In this document: positions 54,544 to 64,000 of the stretch, in pieces | Layout: each line of letters opens with the position of its first letter | Position numbering within the stretch: the first letter of the stretch is position 1 | Assembly: GCF_002260525.1 (NCBI RefSeq) | Contig: NZ_MRYI01000018.1 | Coordinates: forward strand, 62,001 to 126,000 | Reading direction: 5' to 3' | From: Hahella sp. CCB-MM4 | Lineage (GTDB): Bacteria > Pseudomonadota > Gammaproteobacteria > Pseudomonadales > Oleiphilaceae | Length of the DNA: 64,000 nucleotides | Position numbers and translations under genes: made by a program | Notes under the pieces: model-generated | Databases searched by the model: none | What the model saw: only the letters and a program-made list of their open reading frames with translations | What the model was told of the DNA's origin: nothing

Positions 54544-55368
54544 TTACTTAGCTTTGCGACGACGCACAATCATTTTATCTGTACGCTTGTTCTTACGGGT
54601 TTTGTAACCTTTCGTAGGAACACCCCAAGGCGTAGTTGGGTGTTTACCCATATTACGCCCTTCACCACCACCGTGTGGGTGGTCCACCGGGTTCATCGCA
54701 GTACCGCGAACGGTGGGTCTAACACCTCGCCAACGCTTCGCACCGGCTTTACCGTATACACGAAGGTTGTGCTCACTGTTAGATACTTCGCCCAGTGTCG
54801 CACGACACTCAGCCAGAATTTTACGCATTTCACCAGAACGCAGACGGATAGTTACATATGCACCTTCACGAGCCACAACCTGGACAGAAGCACCAGCACT
54901 ACGCGCCATCTGTGCGCCCTTACCTGGCTTCATCTCGATACAGTGAACAACTGAACCTACCGGAATATTGCGCAAAGGCAGACAGCTACCTGTCTTGATC
55001 GGAGCTTCCTGACCAGACAACACCTGATCACCTGCATTCAATCCTTTTGGAGCAATAATGTAACGACGCTCACCATCTGCATACTTCAACAATGCGATAT
55101 GAGCTGAACGGTTAGGATCGTATTCCAAGCGCTCTACTACAGCCGGAACACCATCTTTGGTCCGTTTGAAATCAATAACACGGTACAACTGCTTATGACC
55201 GCCACCTTGATGACGAACAGTAATACGACCAGAGTTGTTGCGACCGCCTTTCTTACATTTCTTTTCGGTAAGAGCAGCTACTGGCGCACCTTTGTGAAGC
55301 TGTGGATTAGTCACAGCCACCACATGCCGACGACCGGCAGAGGTTGGTTTTACTTTAACAACAGCCAT
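54544..55368 (-). CDS. rplB: 50S ribosomal protein L2
   Basis: One of the most conserved ribosomal proteins, needed for subunit joining and the peptidyl-transferase centre. The 274-aa product has [30 protein letters not shown] near the N-terminus and the conserved [25 protein letters not shown] block near residues 218-241, with the essential histidine of the HPHGGG motif. It lies 11 bp after rplW. Confidence 0.98.
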   Translation of the reverse strand: MAVVKVKPTSAGRRHVVAVTNPQLHKGAPVAALTEKKCKKGGRNNSGRITVRHQGGGHKQLYRVIDFKRTKDGVPAVVERLEYDPNRSAHIALLKYADGERRYIIAPKGLNAGDQVLSGQEAPIKTGSCLPLRNIPVGSVVHCIEMKPGKGAQMARSAGASVQVVAREGAYVTIRLRSGEMRKILAECRATLGEVSNSEHNLRVYGKAGAKRWRGVRPTVRGTAMNPVDHPHGGGEGRNMGKHPTTPWGVPTKGYKTRKNKRTDKMIVRRRKAK

Positions 55369-55379
55369 GATCTATCTCC

Positions 55380-55676
55380 TTACTCGACATCAACAAAATC
55401 AATGCTCTGACCTGCCGCCAGGCGAACATAGGCTTTGCGAACATCGTTGCGCTTACCAAGACCACGCATTGTGCGCTTGGTTTTGCCTTTGATATTCACA
55501 ACCTGGACGGACTCTACTTTGACGTCAAATAAAGACTCGACCGCTTTCTTGATTTCAGGTTTCTTTGCATCAGGCGCCACACGGAAGACCACTTGATTGT
55601 TGATTTCCGCTAACAATGTGGCCTTTTCCGAAATATGGGGCCCAAGCAAAACCTTGTATAGTCTCTCTTGGTTCAT
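55380..55676 (-). CDS. rplW: 50S ribosomal protein L23
   Basis: Tunnel-exit protein and main docking point for trigger factor and SRP. The 98-aa product starts [54 protein letters not shown]. Its start overlaps the end of rplD by four bases (ATGA), so translation is coupled. Confidence 0.97.
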   Translation of the reverse strand: MNQERLYKVLLGPHISEKATLLAEINNQVVFRVAPDAKKPEIKKAVESLFDVKVESVQVVNIKGKTKRTMRGLGKRNDVRKAYVRLAAGQSIDFVDVE

Positions 55677-56275
55677 CCCAACATCTCCTCAATTTTCTTA
55701 AGTGCCGGAACCGTAACAACCACTTTGTCATGAGCAATCAGGCTCACAGGATCGATCGCCACAGCGTCACACACATTTACATGCGGGATATTACGGGATG
55801 CCAAATACAGGTTTTGATCTACCGCTTCCGCAATGATCAGCGCATTATCCAGCCCCATATCTTTCAACTTCGCATTGAAAACTTTGGTTTTGGGCGCTTC
55901 AACAGACATATCTTCAACAACAACCAGCCGCTCCTGACGAACCAGCTCGGAGAGAATGGACTGCATTGCTGCACGATACATCTTCTTGTTAACTTTCTGA
56001 GAGTAGTCCCTGGGCTTAGCAGCAAAAGTTACACCACCGCTTCTCCAGATAGGGCTACGAATAGTACCGGCACGCGCACGACCAGTACCTTTTTGACGCC
56101 ATGGTTTCTTTCCACCACCGCTCACTTCAGAACGAGTTTTTTGAGCTTTAGAACCTTGGCGAGCACCAGCCATATAGGCGGTAACCACCTGATGGACCAG
56201 AGCTTCATTGAAATCTCTTGCGAAGGCTACATCAGATACAGAAACAGTACCTGCGCCATTAACATTTAACTCCAT
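55673..56275 (-). CDS. rplD: 50S ribosomal protein L4
   Basis: Large-subunit protein that also acts in E. coli as repressor of the S10 operon. From the ATG at 56275 the product is 200 aa ([31 protein letters not shown]), with the extended loop [45 protein letters not shown] that reaches the exit tunnel. A TTG at 56281 is a less likely start. The short S10 leader seen here leaves limited room for the L4-responsive structure known from E. coli. Confidence 0.97.
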   Translation of the reverse strand: MELNVNGAGTVSVSDVAFARDFNEALVHQVVTAYMAGARQGSKAQKTRSEVSGGGKKPWRQKGTGRARAGTIRSPIWRSGGVTFAAKPRDYSQKVNKKMYRAAMQSILSELVRQERLVVVEDMSVEAPKTKVFNAKLKDMGLDNALIIAEAVDQNLYLASRNIPHVNVCDAVAIDPVSLIAHDKVVVTVPALKKIEEMLG

Positions 56276-56287
56276 CTCCAACCCCTC

Positions 56288-56926
56288 TTATGCTTTAACC
56301 GCGGGCTTAACAATCACGTCCGCACCGGTCGCACCAGGAATAGCGCCTTTGACTAACAGCAGACCCCTTTCCTGATCAATCCGCACCAACTGCAGAGTTT
56401 GCACGGTGACGTTTTTGTTACCCATTTGACCGGCCATTTTCTTGCCTTTAAAAACGCGGCCTGGAGATTGGTTTTGCCCGATAGAACCTGGAGCCCTATG
56501 GGACAGAGAGTTACCGTGGGTAGCGTCCTGAGTAGCAAAATTCCAGCGCTTAACCACACCAGCGAACCCCTTACCTTTTGAACGACCAGAAACATCAACT
56601 TTCTGACCAGCTTCAAAAATGCTCAGAGACACTTCATCGCCAGCTTTATATTCATTTGAATCATTTTCGTCGAGACGGAACTCTGTCACAACACGACCGG
56701 CTTCGACGCCAGCTTTCGCATAGTGACCTGCCATCGGCTTATTGACGTGAGATGCCTTAACAGCACCTGCAGCAACCTGAATAGCACGATAACCGTCAAC
56801 TTCAACGGTTTTCACTTGCGAGATTACGTTCTTCTCGACTTGAATGACTGTGACGGGAACGGCAGTGCCGTCGTCTTGAAACACACGAGTCATGCCAGCC
56901 TTACGGCCAACCAAACCAATTGCCAT
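56288..56926 (-). CDS. rplC: 50S ribosomal protein L3
   Basis: Early assembly protein that reaches the peptidyl-transferase centre. The 212-aa product starts [29 protein letters not shown] and has the loop [37 protein letters not shown], including the glutamine methylated in E. coli (GSIGQNQ). It lies about 100 bp after rpsJ, a larger gap than elsewhere in the operon. Confidence 0.97.
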   Translation of the reverse strand: MAIGLVGRKAGMTRVFQDDGTAVPVTVIQVEKNVISQVKTVEVDGYRAIQVAAGAVKASHVNKPMAGHYAKAGVEAGRVVTEFRLDENDSNEYKAGDEVSLSIFEAGQKVDVSGRSKGKGFAGVVKRWNFATQDATHGNSLSHRAPGSIGQNQSPGRVFKGKKMAGQMGNKNVTVQTLQLVRIDQERGLLLVKGAIPGATGADVIVKPAVKA

Positions 56927-57027
56927 TTTTCACCTCTTAGTGTACGGGGCTTTCACCCTCTATGGCCACGTTAACGAGTGTTACACCAATGAAGCAGCGC
57001 TTTGCGCGCCTGCCTTGCAAGTTTTAA

Positions 57028-57339
<312 letters not shown>

Positions 57340-57394
57340 TTATTTACTCCGAGTCAACAACGGATAACAGCCATACCCAACAAAAAGGAGCCGC

Positions 57395-57423
57395 ATTGTA
57401 CGCAGCTGATCATTTTGTGTCAA
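57395..57423 (-). promoter_or_regulatory. S10 operon promoter
   Basis: On the minus strand TTGACA (57418-57423) and TACAAT (57395-57400) are separated by exactly 17 bp. The predicted start near 57388 leaves a leader of about 50 nt before rpsJ. It lies between the tuf terminator and rpsJ, so S10 transcription is likely independent of tuf. Confidence 0.85.
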
Positions 57424-57463
57424 GGGTACTTTTTAACCTACTCACTAAAGAGCAGGTCAACCA

Positions 57464-57497
57464 TAAAAAAGGGGGAAGCAAAAGCTCCCCCCTTTTA
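57464..57497 (-). terminator. Rho-independent terminator after tuf
   Basis: On the minus strand GGGGGAGC-tttt-GCTTCCCCC is followed by TTTTTT, just beyond the tuf stop codon. Confidence 0.92.
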
Positions 57498-57511
57498 ACC
57501 TTCGAGCAATA

Positions 57512-58705
57512 TCACTCGAAGATTTTAGCTACAACGCCAGCACCTACGGTACGGCCACCTTCACGAATCGCGAAGCGCAGACCTTCTTCCATCGCAATCG
57601 GCGCAATCAGGCTAACCTTCATTTTCACGTTGTCGCCAGGCATTACCATCTCAACACCTTCCGGCAACTCACATGAACCAGTCACGTCTGTAGTACGGAA
57701 GTAGAACTGTGGACGATAACCTTTGAAGAATGGAGTATGACGACCACCTTCATCTTTGCTCAGCACGTACACTTCGGACTCGAACACAGTGTGAGGAGTG
57801 ATAGTGCCTGGCTTCGCCAGAACCTGACCACGCTCAACTTCGTCACGCTTAGTACCACGCAACAGAACACCAACGTTCTCACCTGCACGACCTTCGTCCA
57901 GCAGCTTACGGAACATCTCAACACCAGTACAGGTAGTCTTAGTGGTATCTTTAATACCAACAATCTCAACTTCCTCACCAACCTTGATCATGCCACGCTC
58001 TACACGGCCTGTTACCACAGTACCACGACCAGAGATGGAGAATACGTCCTCGATAGGCATCAGGAACGGTCTGTCGATTGCACGCTCTGGCTCTGGAATG
58101 TATTCATCCAGAGTTTCAACCAGCTTCTTAACAGCGCTGGTACCAATACCGTTATCGTCTTTACCTTCCAGAGCCATCAACGCAGAACCGATGATGATTG
58201 GAGTGTCGTCTCCTGGGAACTCGTAAGTGCTCAGCAGATCACGCACTTCCATCTCAACCAGCTCCAACAACTCTTCGTCGTCAACCATGTCTGCCTTGTT
58301 CAGGAATACCACGATATATGGTACACCAACCTGACGAGCCAGCAGGATGTGCTCACGAGTCTGCGGCATGGGGCCGTCAGCCGCGGAACATACCAGGATC
58401 GCGCCGTCCATCTGTGCCGCACCAGTGATCATGTTTTTAACATAGTCAGCGTGCCCAGGGCAGTCTACGTGAGCATAGTGACGAGTCGGTGACTCATACT
58501 CAACGTGAGAAGTCGCGATAGTAATACCACGCGCTTTTTCTTCTGGTGCTTTATCAATACCGTCAAACGCTACGGCTGCGCCACCCCAGATTTCGGAACA
58601 TACGCGTGTCAGGGCCGCTGTCAGAGTAGTTTTACCATGGTCAACGTGACCAATAGTACCTACGTTTACGTGCGGCTTGCTGCGTTCAAATTTTTCTTTT
58701 GCCAC
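57512..58705 (-). CDS. tuf: Elongation factor Tu
   Basis: GTPase that carries aminoacyl-tRNA to the ribosome. The 397-aa protein has the G motifs GHVDHGKTT (19-27), DCPGHADY (81-88), NKAD (136-139) and SALMALEG, the effector-region residues [14 protein letters not shown], and C-terminal beta-barrel domains ending [14 protein letters not shown]. It ends the str operon. Many gammaproteobacteria have a second tuf near secE, but none is visible here. Confidence 0.98.
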   Translation of the reverse strand: MAKEKFERSKPHVNVGTIGHVDHGKTTLTAALTRVCSEIWGGAAVAFDGIDKAPEEKARGITIATSHVEYESPTRHYAHVDCPGHADYVKNMITGAAQMDGAILVCSAADGPMPQTREHILLARQVGVPYIVVFLNKADMVDDEELLELVEMEVRDLLSTYEFPGDDTPIIIGSALMALEGKDDNGIGTSAVKKLVETLDEYIPEPERAIDRPFLMPIEDVFSISGRGTVVTGRVERGMIKVGEEVEIVGIKDTTKTTCTGVEMFRKLLDEGRAGENVGVLLRGTKRDEVERGQVLAKPGTITPHTVFESEVYVLSKDEGGRHTPFFKGYRPQFYFRTTDVTGSCELPEGVEMVMPGDNVKMKVSLIAPIAMEEGLRFAIREGGRTVGAGVVAKIFE

Positions 58706-58769
58706 AGTTCAATCCTCTCTGTCTCTATATCTCAATTTGACTAAGAAAAAAGTTAATAATTAATCTGGA

Positions 58770-60887
58770 TTATTTGCTACGCGCACTAATCACAGCTTCT
58801 GCAACGTTTGTCGGCGCCTCTGAATACTTGGAAAACTCCATAGTATAGGTCGCACGACCCTGCGTTGCAGAACGCAGATCAGTTGCATAACCAAACATTT
58901 CCGCCAGCGGCACTTCTGCATTTACCACTTTACCGGAAACGCTATCATCCATACCCTGAATCAAGCCGCGACGACGGTTAAGGTCACCAACCACGTCACC
59001 CATATTTTCTTCAGGAGTCACCACTTCAACCTTCATAACAGGCTCAAGCAATACGGCACCACCCTTGCTAGCCAAGGCCTTAGTAGCCATGCTGGCAGCA
59101 ATTTTGAACGCCATCTCATTAGAGTCAACGTCGTGGTAAGAACCATCATAAAGAGTAGCTTTAAGGCCAAGCAAAGGATAGCCGGCAAGAATACCGTTCT
59201 TCATTTGCTCCTCAATACCCTTACCTACCGCAGGAATGTATTCCTTCGGAACCACACCACCCACGATCTCGTTAACGAATTCCAGACCTTCTTCGCCTTC
59301 GGCACGGGGTTCGAACTTAACCCAAACGTGACCATATTGACCGCGACCACCAGACTGACGGACAAACTTACCTTCAATCTCACAAGTGTTGCGAATCGCC
59401 TCACGGTATGCGACCTGAGGCTTACCAATGTTGGCCTCAACCTTAAATTCACGACGCATACGATCAACAATGATATCCAGGTGAAGCTCACCCATACCAG
59501 AGATAATAGTCTGACCAGTTTCCTCATCAGTCTTCACACGGAAAGATGGATCTTCCTGCGCCAGCTTACCGAGCGCGATACCCATCTTCTCTTGATCCGC
59601 CTTTGACTTAGGCTCTACTGCTACAGAGATTACCGGCTCAGGGAATTCCATGCGCTCCAGAGTAATGATGTTATCCAGAGAACAAAGCGTATCACCAGTA
59701 GTCACGTCTTTCAGACCGATACCAGCGGCAATATCCCCTGCACGCACTTCCTTGATCTCTTCACGAGAATTGGAGTGCATTTGCACCATACGCCCGATAC
59801 GCTCTTTCTTGCTTTTCACCGGGTTATAAACCGAGTCACCCGAACTCAACACACCAGAGTAAACACGGAAGAACGTCAATGTACCAACAAACGGGTCTGT
59901 TGCGATTTTAAACGCCAGCGCAGAAAACGGCTCATCATCAGAAGACTTACGAACCGCAACAGTCTCACCATCTTCCAGAACGCCTTCAATCGCCTTAACC
60001 TCTGTGGGAGAAGGAAGATATTCAATAACGGCATCCAGAACAGCTTGCACACCCTTGTTCTTAAAGGCAGAACCACCAAGCACAGGAATGATTTCGTTAG
60101 CAACGGTGCGCGCACGAATCCCCTGCTTGATCTCTTCCTCGGTAAGGTCGCCTTCTTCCAGGTATTTTTCCATCAGCTCTTCAGTGGCTTCAGCTGCCGC
60201 TTCCACCATATACTCGCGCATCTCTTCACACTTACTCTGAAGCTCCGCTGGAATATCCTGATACTCAAAGGTCATACCCTGATCCGCTTCGTTCCAGATG
60301 ATAGCCTTCATCTTGACCAGATCAACAACGCCCTTGAACTCGTCCTCTGCACCGATAGTCATCTGCAGCGGCACTGCATTGGCACCCAGACGCTCGCGCA
60401 ACTGAGACACCACGCGCTCGAAGCTTGCACCAGCACGGTCCATCTTATTCACGAACACCATGCGAGGAACTTCGTACTTATTAGCCTGACGCCATACTGT
60501 CTCCGTCTGAGGCTGTACGCCCGAAGAACCACACAATACAACCACAGCACCATCGAGAACCCGCAAAGAACGCTCAACTTCGATAGTGAAATCGACGTGC
60601 CCAGGAGTATCGATAATATTTACACGATGCTGATCGAACTGCTGCTGCATACCCGCCCAGAAACAGGTTGTAGCCGCGGATGTGATAGTGATACCACGCT
60701 CCTGCTCCTGCTCCATCCAGTCCATAGTGGCCGCACCGTCATGTACCTCACCAATTTTGTGAGAAAGACCAGTGTAGAAAAGCACACGCTCAGTCGTAGT
60801 GGTTTTACCTGCATCAACGTGAGCACAGATACCGATATTCCGGTACCGTGCCAATGGGGTTTTACGTGCCACGGTTTTTTGCTCCAA
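58770..60887 (-). CDS. fusA: Elongation factor G
   Basis: Translocation GTPase. The 705-aa protein has [22 protein letters not shown] (G1), DTPGHVDF (G3), NKMDRAG (G4), domain IV with [30 protein letters not shown] and the domain V C-terminus [14 protein letters not shown]. The length is typical of the canonical EF-G1. It lies three bases after rpsG. Confidence 0.98.
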   Translation of the reverse strand: MEQKTVARKTPLARYRNIGICAHVDAGKTTTTERVLFYTGLSHKIGEVHDGAATMDWMEQEQERGITITSAATTCFWAGMQQQFDQHRVNIIDTPGHVDFTIEVERSLRVLDGAVVVLCGSSGVQPQTETVWRQANKYEVPRMVFVNKMDRAGASFERVVSQLRERLGANAVPLQMTIGAEDEFKGVVDLVKMKAIIWNEADQGMTFEYQDIPAELQSKCEEMREYMVEAAAEATEELMEKYLEEGDLTEEEIKQGIRARTVANEIIPVLGGSAFKNKGVQAVLDAVIEYLPSPTEVKAIEGVLEDGETVAVRKSSDDEPFSALAFKIATDPFVGTLTFFRVYSGVLSSGDSVYNPVKSKKERIGRMVQMHSNSREEIKEVRAGDIAAGIGLKDVTTGDTLCSLDNIITLERMEFPEPVISVAVEPKSKADQEKMGIALGKLAQEDPSFRVKTDEETGQTIISGMGELHLDIIVDRMRREFKVEANIGKPQVAYREAIRNTCEIEGKFVRQSGGRGQYGHVWVKFEPRAEGEEGLEFVNEIVGGVVPKEYIPAVGKGIEEQMKNGILAGYPLLGLKATLYDGSYHDVDSNEMAFKIAASMATKALASKGGAVLLEPVMKVEVVTPEENMGDVVGDLNRRRGLIQGMDDSVSGKVVNAEVPLAEMFGYATDLRSATQGRATYTMEFSKYSEAPTNVAEAVISARSK

Positions 60888-60890
60888 ATA

Positions 60891-61370
<480 letters not shown>

Positions 61371-61489
61371 TCAATAAGGTTATTCAGGTAAATCCGGCGC
61401 ACTTAACAGGCCCGGCCTTACTCTTATCCTAAACAGCTCTGTCGCAACTCAAATGAGTTGATTCAACTAACTATCAGGTATTTAAAAAA

Positions 61490-61864
61490 TTAAGATTTTG
61501 GACGCTTGGTACCGTATTTTGAACGACCTTGCTTACGATCGTTAACACCAGCGGTATCCAGTGTTCCACGCACAGTGTGGTAACGCACACCAGGCAAATC
61601 CTTTACACGACCACCGCGAATCAATACAACGCTGTGCTCCTGCAAGTTGTGGCCTTCACCGCCGATATATGAAGAAACTTCATAACCGTTGGTCAAACGC
61701 ACACGACAAACTTTCCGCAAAGCCGAGTTTGGCTTCTTGGGAGTAGTGGTATAAACGCGAGTACACACACCGCGACGCTGTGGACATGCCTGCAGAGCAG
61801 GAACGTCACTTTTAGCCACTTTACGGCTGCGCGGCTTACGTACCAGCTGATTAATGGTTGCCAT
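61490..61864 (-). CDS. rpsL: 30S ribosomal protein S12
   Basis: Decoding-centre protein, the site of streptomycin-resistance changes. The 124-aa product starts [58 protein letters not shown]43 (TPKKPNSAL) and K88 ([14 protein letters not shown]) are the wild-type residues, so it should be streptomycin-sensitive at this site. First gene of the str operon, with its own promoter visible upstream. Confidence 0.98.
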   Translation of the reverse strand: MATINQLVRKPRSRKVAKSDVPALQACPQRRGVCTRVYTTTPKKPNSALRKVCRVRLTNGYEVSSYIGGEGHNLQEHSVVLIRGGRVKDLPGVRYHTVRGTLDTAGVNDRKQGRSKYGTKRPKS

Positions 61865-61892
61865 TCAAGCTTACTCCGTAATACAAATAAAA

Positions 61893-61914
61893 CTGCCCTA
61901 TTAAATAAGGGCAG
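61893..61914 (-). terminator. Terminator after rpoC, abutting the rpsL promoter
   Basis: On the minus strand CTGCCCT-tatttaat-AGGGCAG is followed by TTTTATTTG. It lies beyond rpoC and only about 30 bp before rpsL. The predicted rpsL transcription start falls inside its upstream arm, so it can end rpoBC transcripts but will be truncated in rpsL transcripts. Confidence 0.8.
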
Positions 61915-61916
61915 CA

Positions 61917-61945
61917 AGTGTAATGTCGCACACCACCTGAGTCAA
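61917..61945 (-). promoter_or_regulatory. str operon promoter
   Basis: On the minus strand TTGACT (61940-61945) and TACACT (61917-61922) are 17 bp apart, about 50 bp upstream of the rpsL ATG. Predicted start near 61910. Confidence 0.8.
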
Positions 61946-62037
61946 GGAGCGGATGCCTAAAAAATCATCAACTCAACCCAAAGCATGCCACTAATAGTCG
62001 AGACGCCAGTTTCCCAACGCCTCAACCTTGTCTCTCA

Positions 62038-64000
62038 CTACTTATTCAGCTCAGCACTTAATGCCTGAACCACATCGGCAGCACTAACACCACCTTCCTT
62101 CTGCAGACGCTTGCGGCGACGCTCGTTATGATAGGCAGAGCCCGTCCCAGCAGGAATCAGACGCCCTACCACAACGTTTTCTTTCAAGCCTCGCAGATGG
62201 TCTTGTTTACCAGTTACAGCCGCTTCGGTCAGAACTCGCGTTGTCTCCTGGAATGACGCTGCAGAGATAAAGCTCTCTGTTGCCAGAGACGCCTTAGTGA
62301 TACCCAACAGAACACGATCGCCTTTGGCTGGCATCTTGTCCTGCATTGCTGCCACTTCATTCTCCTCAAGCAGTTTCACCAGCTCCACCTGATCGCCCTT
62401 GATCAAACCGGTATCACCCGATGAAGTCACTTCCACCTTACGGATCATCTGGCGAACGATAGTCTCAATATGTTTATCGTTGATGACAACACCTTGCAGA
62501 CGGTAAACATCCTGGATTTCGTTGATGATGTATTTCGCCAACTCACCCACACCCAACAGACGCAGAATGTCATGAGGATTGGACGGGCCGTCGGAAATTA
62601 CCTCACCCTTTTCAACCTGCTCACCCTCGAACACGTTCAACTGACGCCATTTTGGAATCAGAATCTCGTATGGGTCGGAGTTATCAGTGGGCGAAATTAC
62701 CAGACGCTTCTTGCCTTTCGTTTCTTTACCGAATGACACAATCCCGCTGATTTCAGCCAGAATTGACGGCTCTTTCGGTTTCCGCGCCTCGAACAAGTCC
62801 GCAACTCGTGGCAGACCACCGGTGATATCCCGGGTTTTCGAGGATTCCTGAGGAATACGGGCAATAACATCACCAACTTCCGCCATATCGCCATTCTTGA
62901 CGTTCAACAGCGAATTGGGCGGCATGAAGTATTGTACCGGCGTATCGGTACCCGGGAAGTTCATCTCCTTACCTTTAGCATCCAGCAACTGAACCATCGG
63001 ACGGATATCCTTGCCTGCAGCAGGACGGTCTTTCGGGTCAATGATCTCGATATTGGAAAGCCCGGTCAGCTCATCAGTTTGAGTCTTGATCGTAATGCCT
63101 TCTTCCATCCCAACAAAGTTAACCTTACCGCCAACTTCTGTAATGATTGGGTGTGTATGCGGATCCCATTTGGCGACAACTTCACCCGCTTTAACATCCT
63201 GCCCCTGTTTGACGCTTAGCTCAGCACCATACGGCAGCTTATACCATTCACGCTCACGGCCGGCCTGGTCTGCGATAGCCAATGCTGAGGAGCGGGAAAC
63301 CGCAACCAGGTGTCCATCTTTACGCTCAATGGATTTCAGATTATGCAAGCGAACGGTACCACCGTGCTTAACCTGAATATTATCAACCGCAGAAGCCCGT
63401 GACGCAGCACCACCGATGTGGAAGGTCCGCATGGTTAACTGAGTTCCAGGCTCACCGATTGACTGCGCAGCAATAACACCAACAGCTTCACCAACGTTCA
63501 CTCGATGTCCGCGAGCCAAGTCACGCCCGTAACACATCGCACATACCCCATACTTGGTTTCACATGTAATGGGTGAACGCACCAGGATTTCATCAACGCC
63601 CGCTTTCTCTAGCTTTTCGACGGTTGCCTCGTCAAGCAGAGTACCAGCACCGACAACAACAGTCTCACTGTCGGAAGCCGAGAACACATCACTTGCTGTA
63701 ACCCGACCAAGTACACGGTCACCGAGAGGCACAACAACATCACCACCTTCGATATGCGGGGTTACCAACAGACCTTCGCTGGCTCCGCAATCGATCTCAG
63801 TGATAACCAGATCCTGAGCAACGTCAACCAGACGACGGGTTAAGTATCCAGAGTTCGCAGTTTTCAATGCGGTATCCGCAAGACCCTTACGAGCACCGTG
63901 AGTTGAAATAAAGTACTGAAGTACGTTCAGACCCTCACGGAAGTTTGCCGTAATTGGTGTTTCGATGATCGAACCATCCGGCTTGGCCATCAATCCACGC
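62038..64000 (-). CDS. rpoC: RNA polymerase beta' subunit (C-terminal part)
   Basis: Only the C-terminal 654 codons are in the window; the gene continues beyond 64000. The visible part begins [63 protein letters not shown] (bridge helix and trigger loop region), includes the zinc-binding cysteines [17 protein letters not shown], and ends in the omega-binding C-terminus ([27 protein letters not shown]). It lies upstream of the str operon in the standard rpoBC-rpsL order. Confidence 0.98.
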   Translation of the reverse strand, partial: RGLMAKPDGSIIETPITANFREGLNVLQYFISTHGARKGLADTALKTANSGYLTRRLVDVAQDLVITEIDCGASEGLLVTPHIEGGDVVVPLGDRVLGRVTASDVFSASDSETVVVGAGTLLDEATVEKLEKAGVDEILVRSPITCETKYGVCAMCYGRDLARGHRVNVGEAVGVIAAQSIGEPGTQLTMRTFHIGGAASRASAVDNIQVKHGGTVRLHNLKSIERKDGHLVAVSRSSALAIADQAGREREWYKLPYGAELSVKQGQDVKAGEVVAKWDPHTHPIITEVGGKVNFVGMEEGITIKTQTDELTGLSNIEIIDPKDRPAAGKDIRPMVQLLDAKGKEMNFPGTDTPVQYFMPPNSLLNVKNGDMAEVGDVIARIPQESSKTRDITGGLPRVADLFEARKPKEPSILAEISGIVSFGKETKGKKRLVISPTDNSDPYEILIPKWRQLNVFEGEQVEKGEVISDGPSNPHDILRLLGVGELAKYIINEIQDVYRLQGVVINDKHIETIVRQMIRKVEVTSSGDTGLIKGDQVELVKLLEENEVAAMQDKMPAKGDRVLLGITKASLATESFISAASFQETTRVLTEAAVTGKQDHLRGLKENVVVGRLIPAGTGSAYHNERRRKRLQKEGGVSAADVVQALSAELNK

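Overview
The window looks like a marine-type gammaproteobacterial chromosome. The order of its core genes (msh pilus genes, ssb, a major facilitator gene, uvrA, then the alpha, spc, S10 and str ribosomal operons and rpoC) is the order known from Pseudomonas, Marinobacter and Hahella-like bacteria. I cannot fix the genus from sequence alone.

Layout. Bases 1-4336 (minus strand) hold the end of an MSHA type IV pilus operon: mshI (PilM-like), a PilN-like gene, mshJ, mshK and the secretin mshL. Bases 4591-7216 hold a GlxA-type regulator and a lipoprotein with ELWxTDGT repeats. ssb follows at 7387-7962. Bases 38960-43396 hold the MFS gene and uvrA, and 43633-64000 hold rplQ through rpoC, all on the minus strand and compactly packed. 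rpmJ (38 aa) is present at 46735-46851.

Between ssb and the MFS gene sits an approximately 31-kb Tn7-like transposon (about 7976-38954). Three tandem 20-bp TnsB-type sites lie at the ssb end and three spaced sites lie at the MFS end, the asymmetric arrangement of Tn7. Its transposition genes are tnsA, tnsB, tnsC and one tniQ/tnsD (30232-36568). No cas genes, CRISPR array or tnsE were seen. The element appears to have split a tight MFS-ssb gene pair with a native gap of about 13 bp. ssb keeps its Shine-Dalgarno sequence but is cut off from upstream transcription.

Cargo, in order: a 1523-aa STAND/NACHT-like NTPase with a nuclease-like N-terminus (probable anti-phage protein); an IS3-family insertion with a 3-bp target duplication and a nonsense mutation in orfA; a six-gene His-Xaa-Ser (Hxs) radical-SAM peptide-modification operon with a MauG-like dihaem protein; a divergent pair encoding a membrane-anchored LRAT-fold protein and a membrane-anchored XRE repressor, sharing a symmetric operator; a tripartite hipBST toxin-antitoxin operon; a frameshifted excisionase-type helix-turn-helix gene; a two-gene GHKL-ATPase/DUF3883 plus NERD-helicase system (probable defence); tnsABCD; and two unrecognised genes (a membrane protein and a secreted protein with NPGGL repeats). 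The cargo is mosaic: the STAND gene and the last two genes are clearly AT-rich, while the hxs, hip and GHKL regions are closer to the host.

The least described parts are the insertion site itself, the GHKL/NERD-helicase pair, the LRAT/XRE pair and the presence of an Hxs operon as Tn7 cargo. In the core region, consensus-like promoters are visible in front of rpsJ, rpsL and rpsM. The rpsL and rpsM promoters overlap or abut an upstream terminator hairpin.
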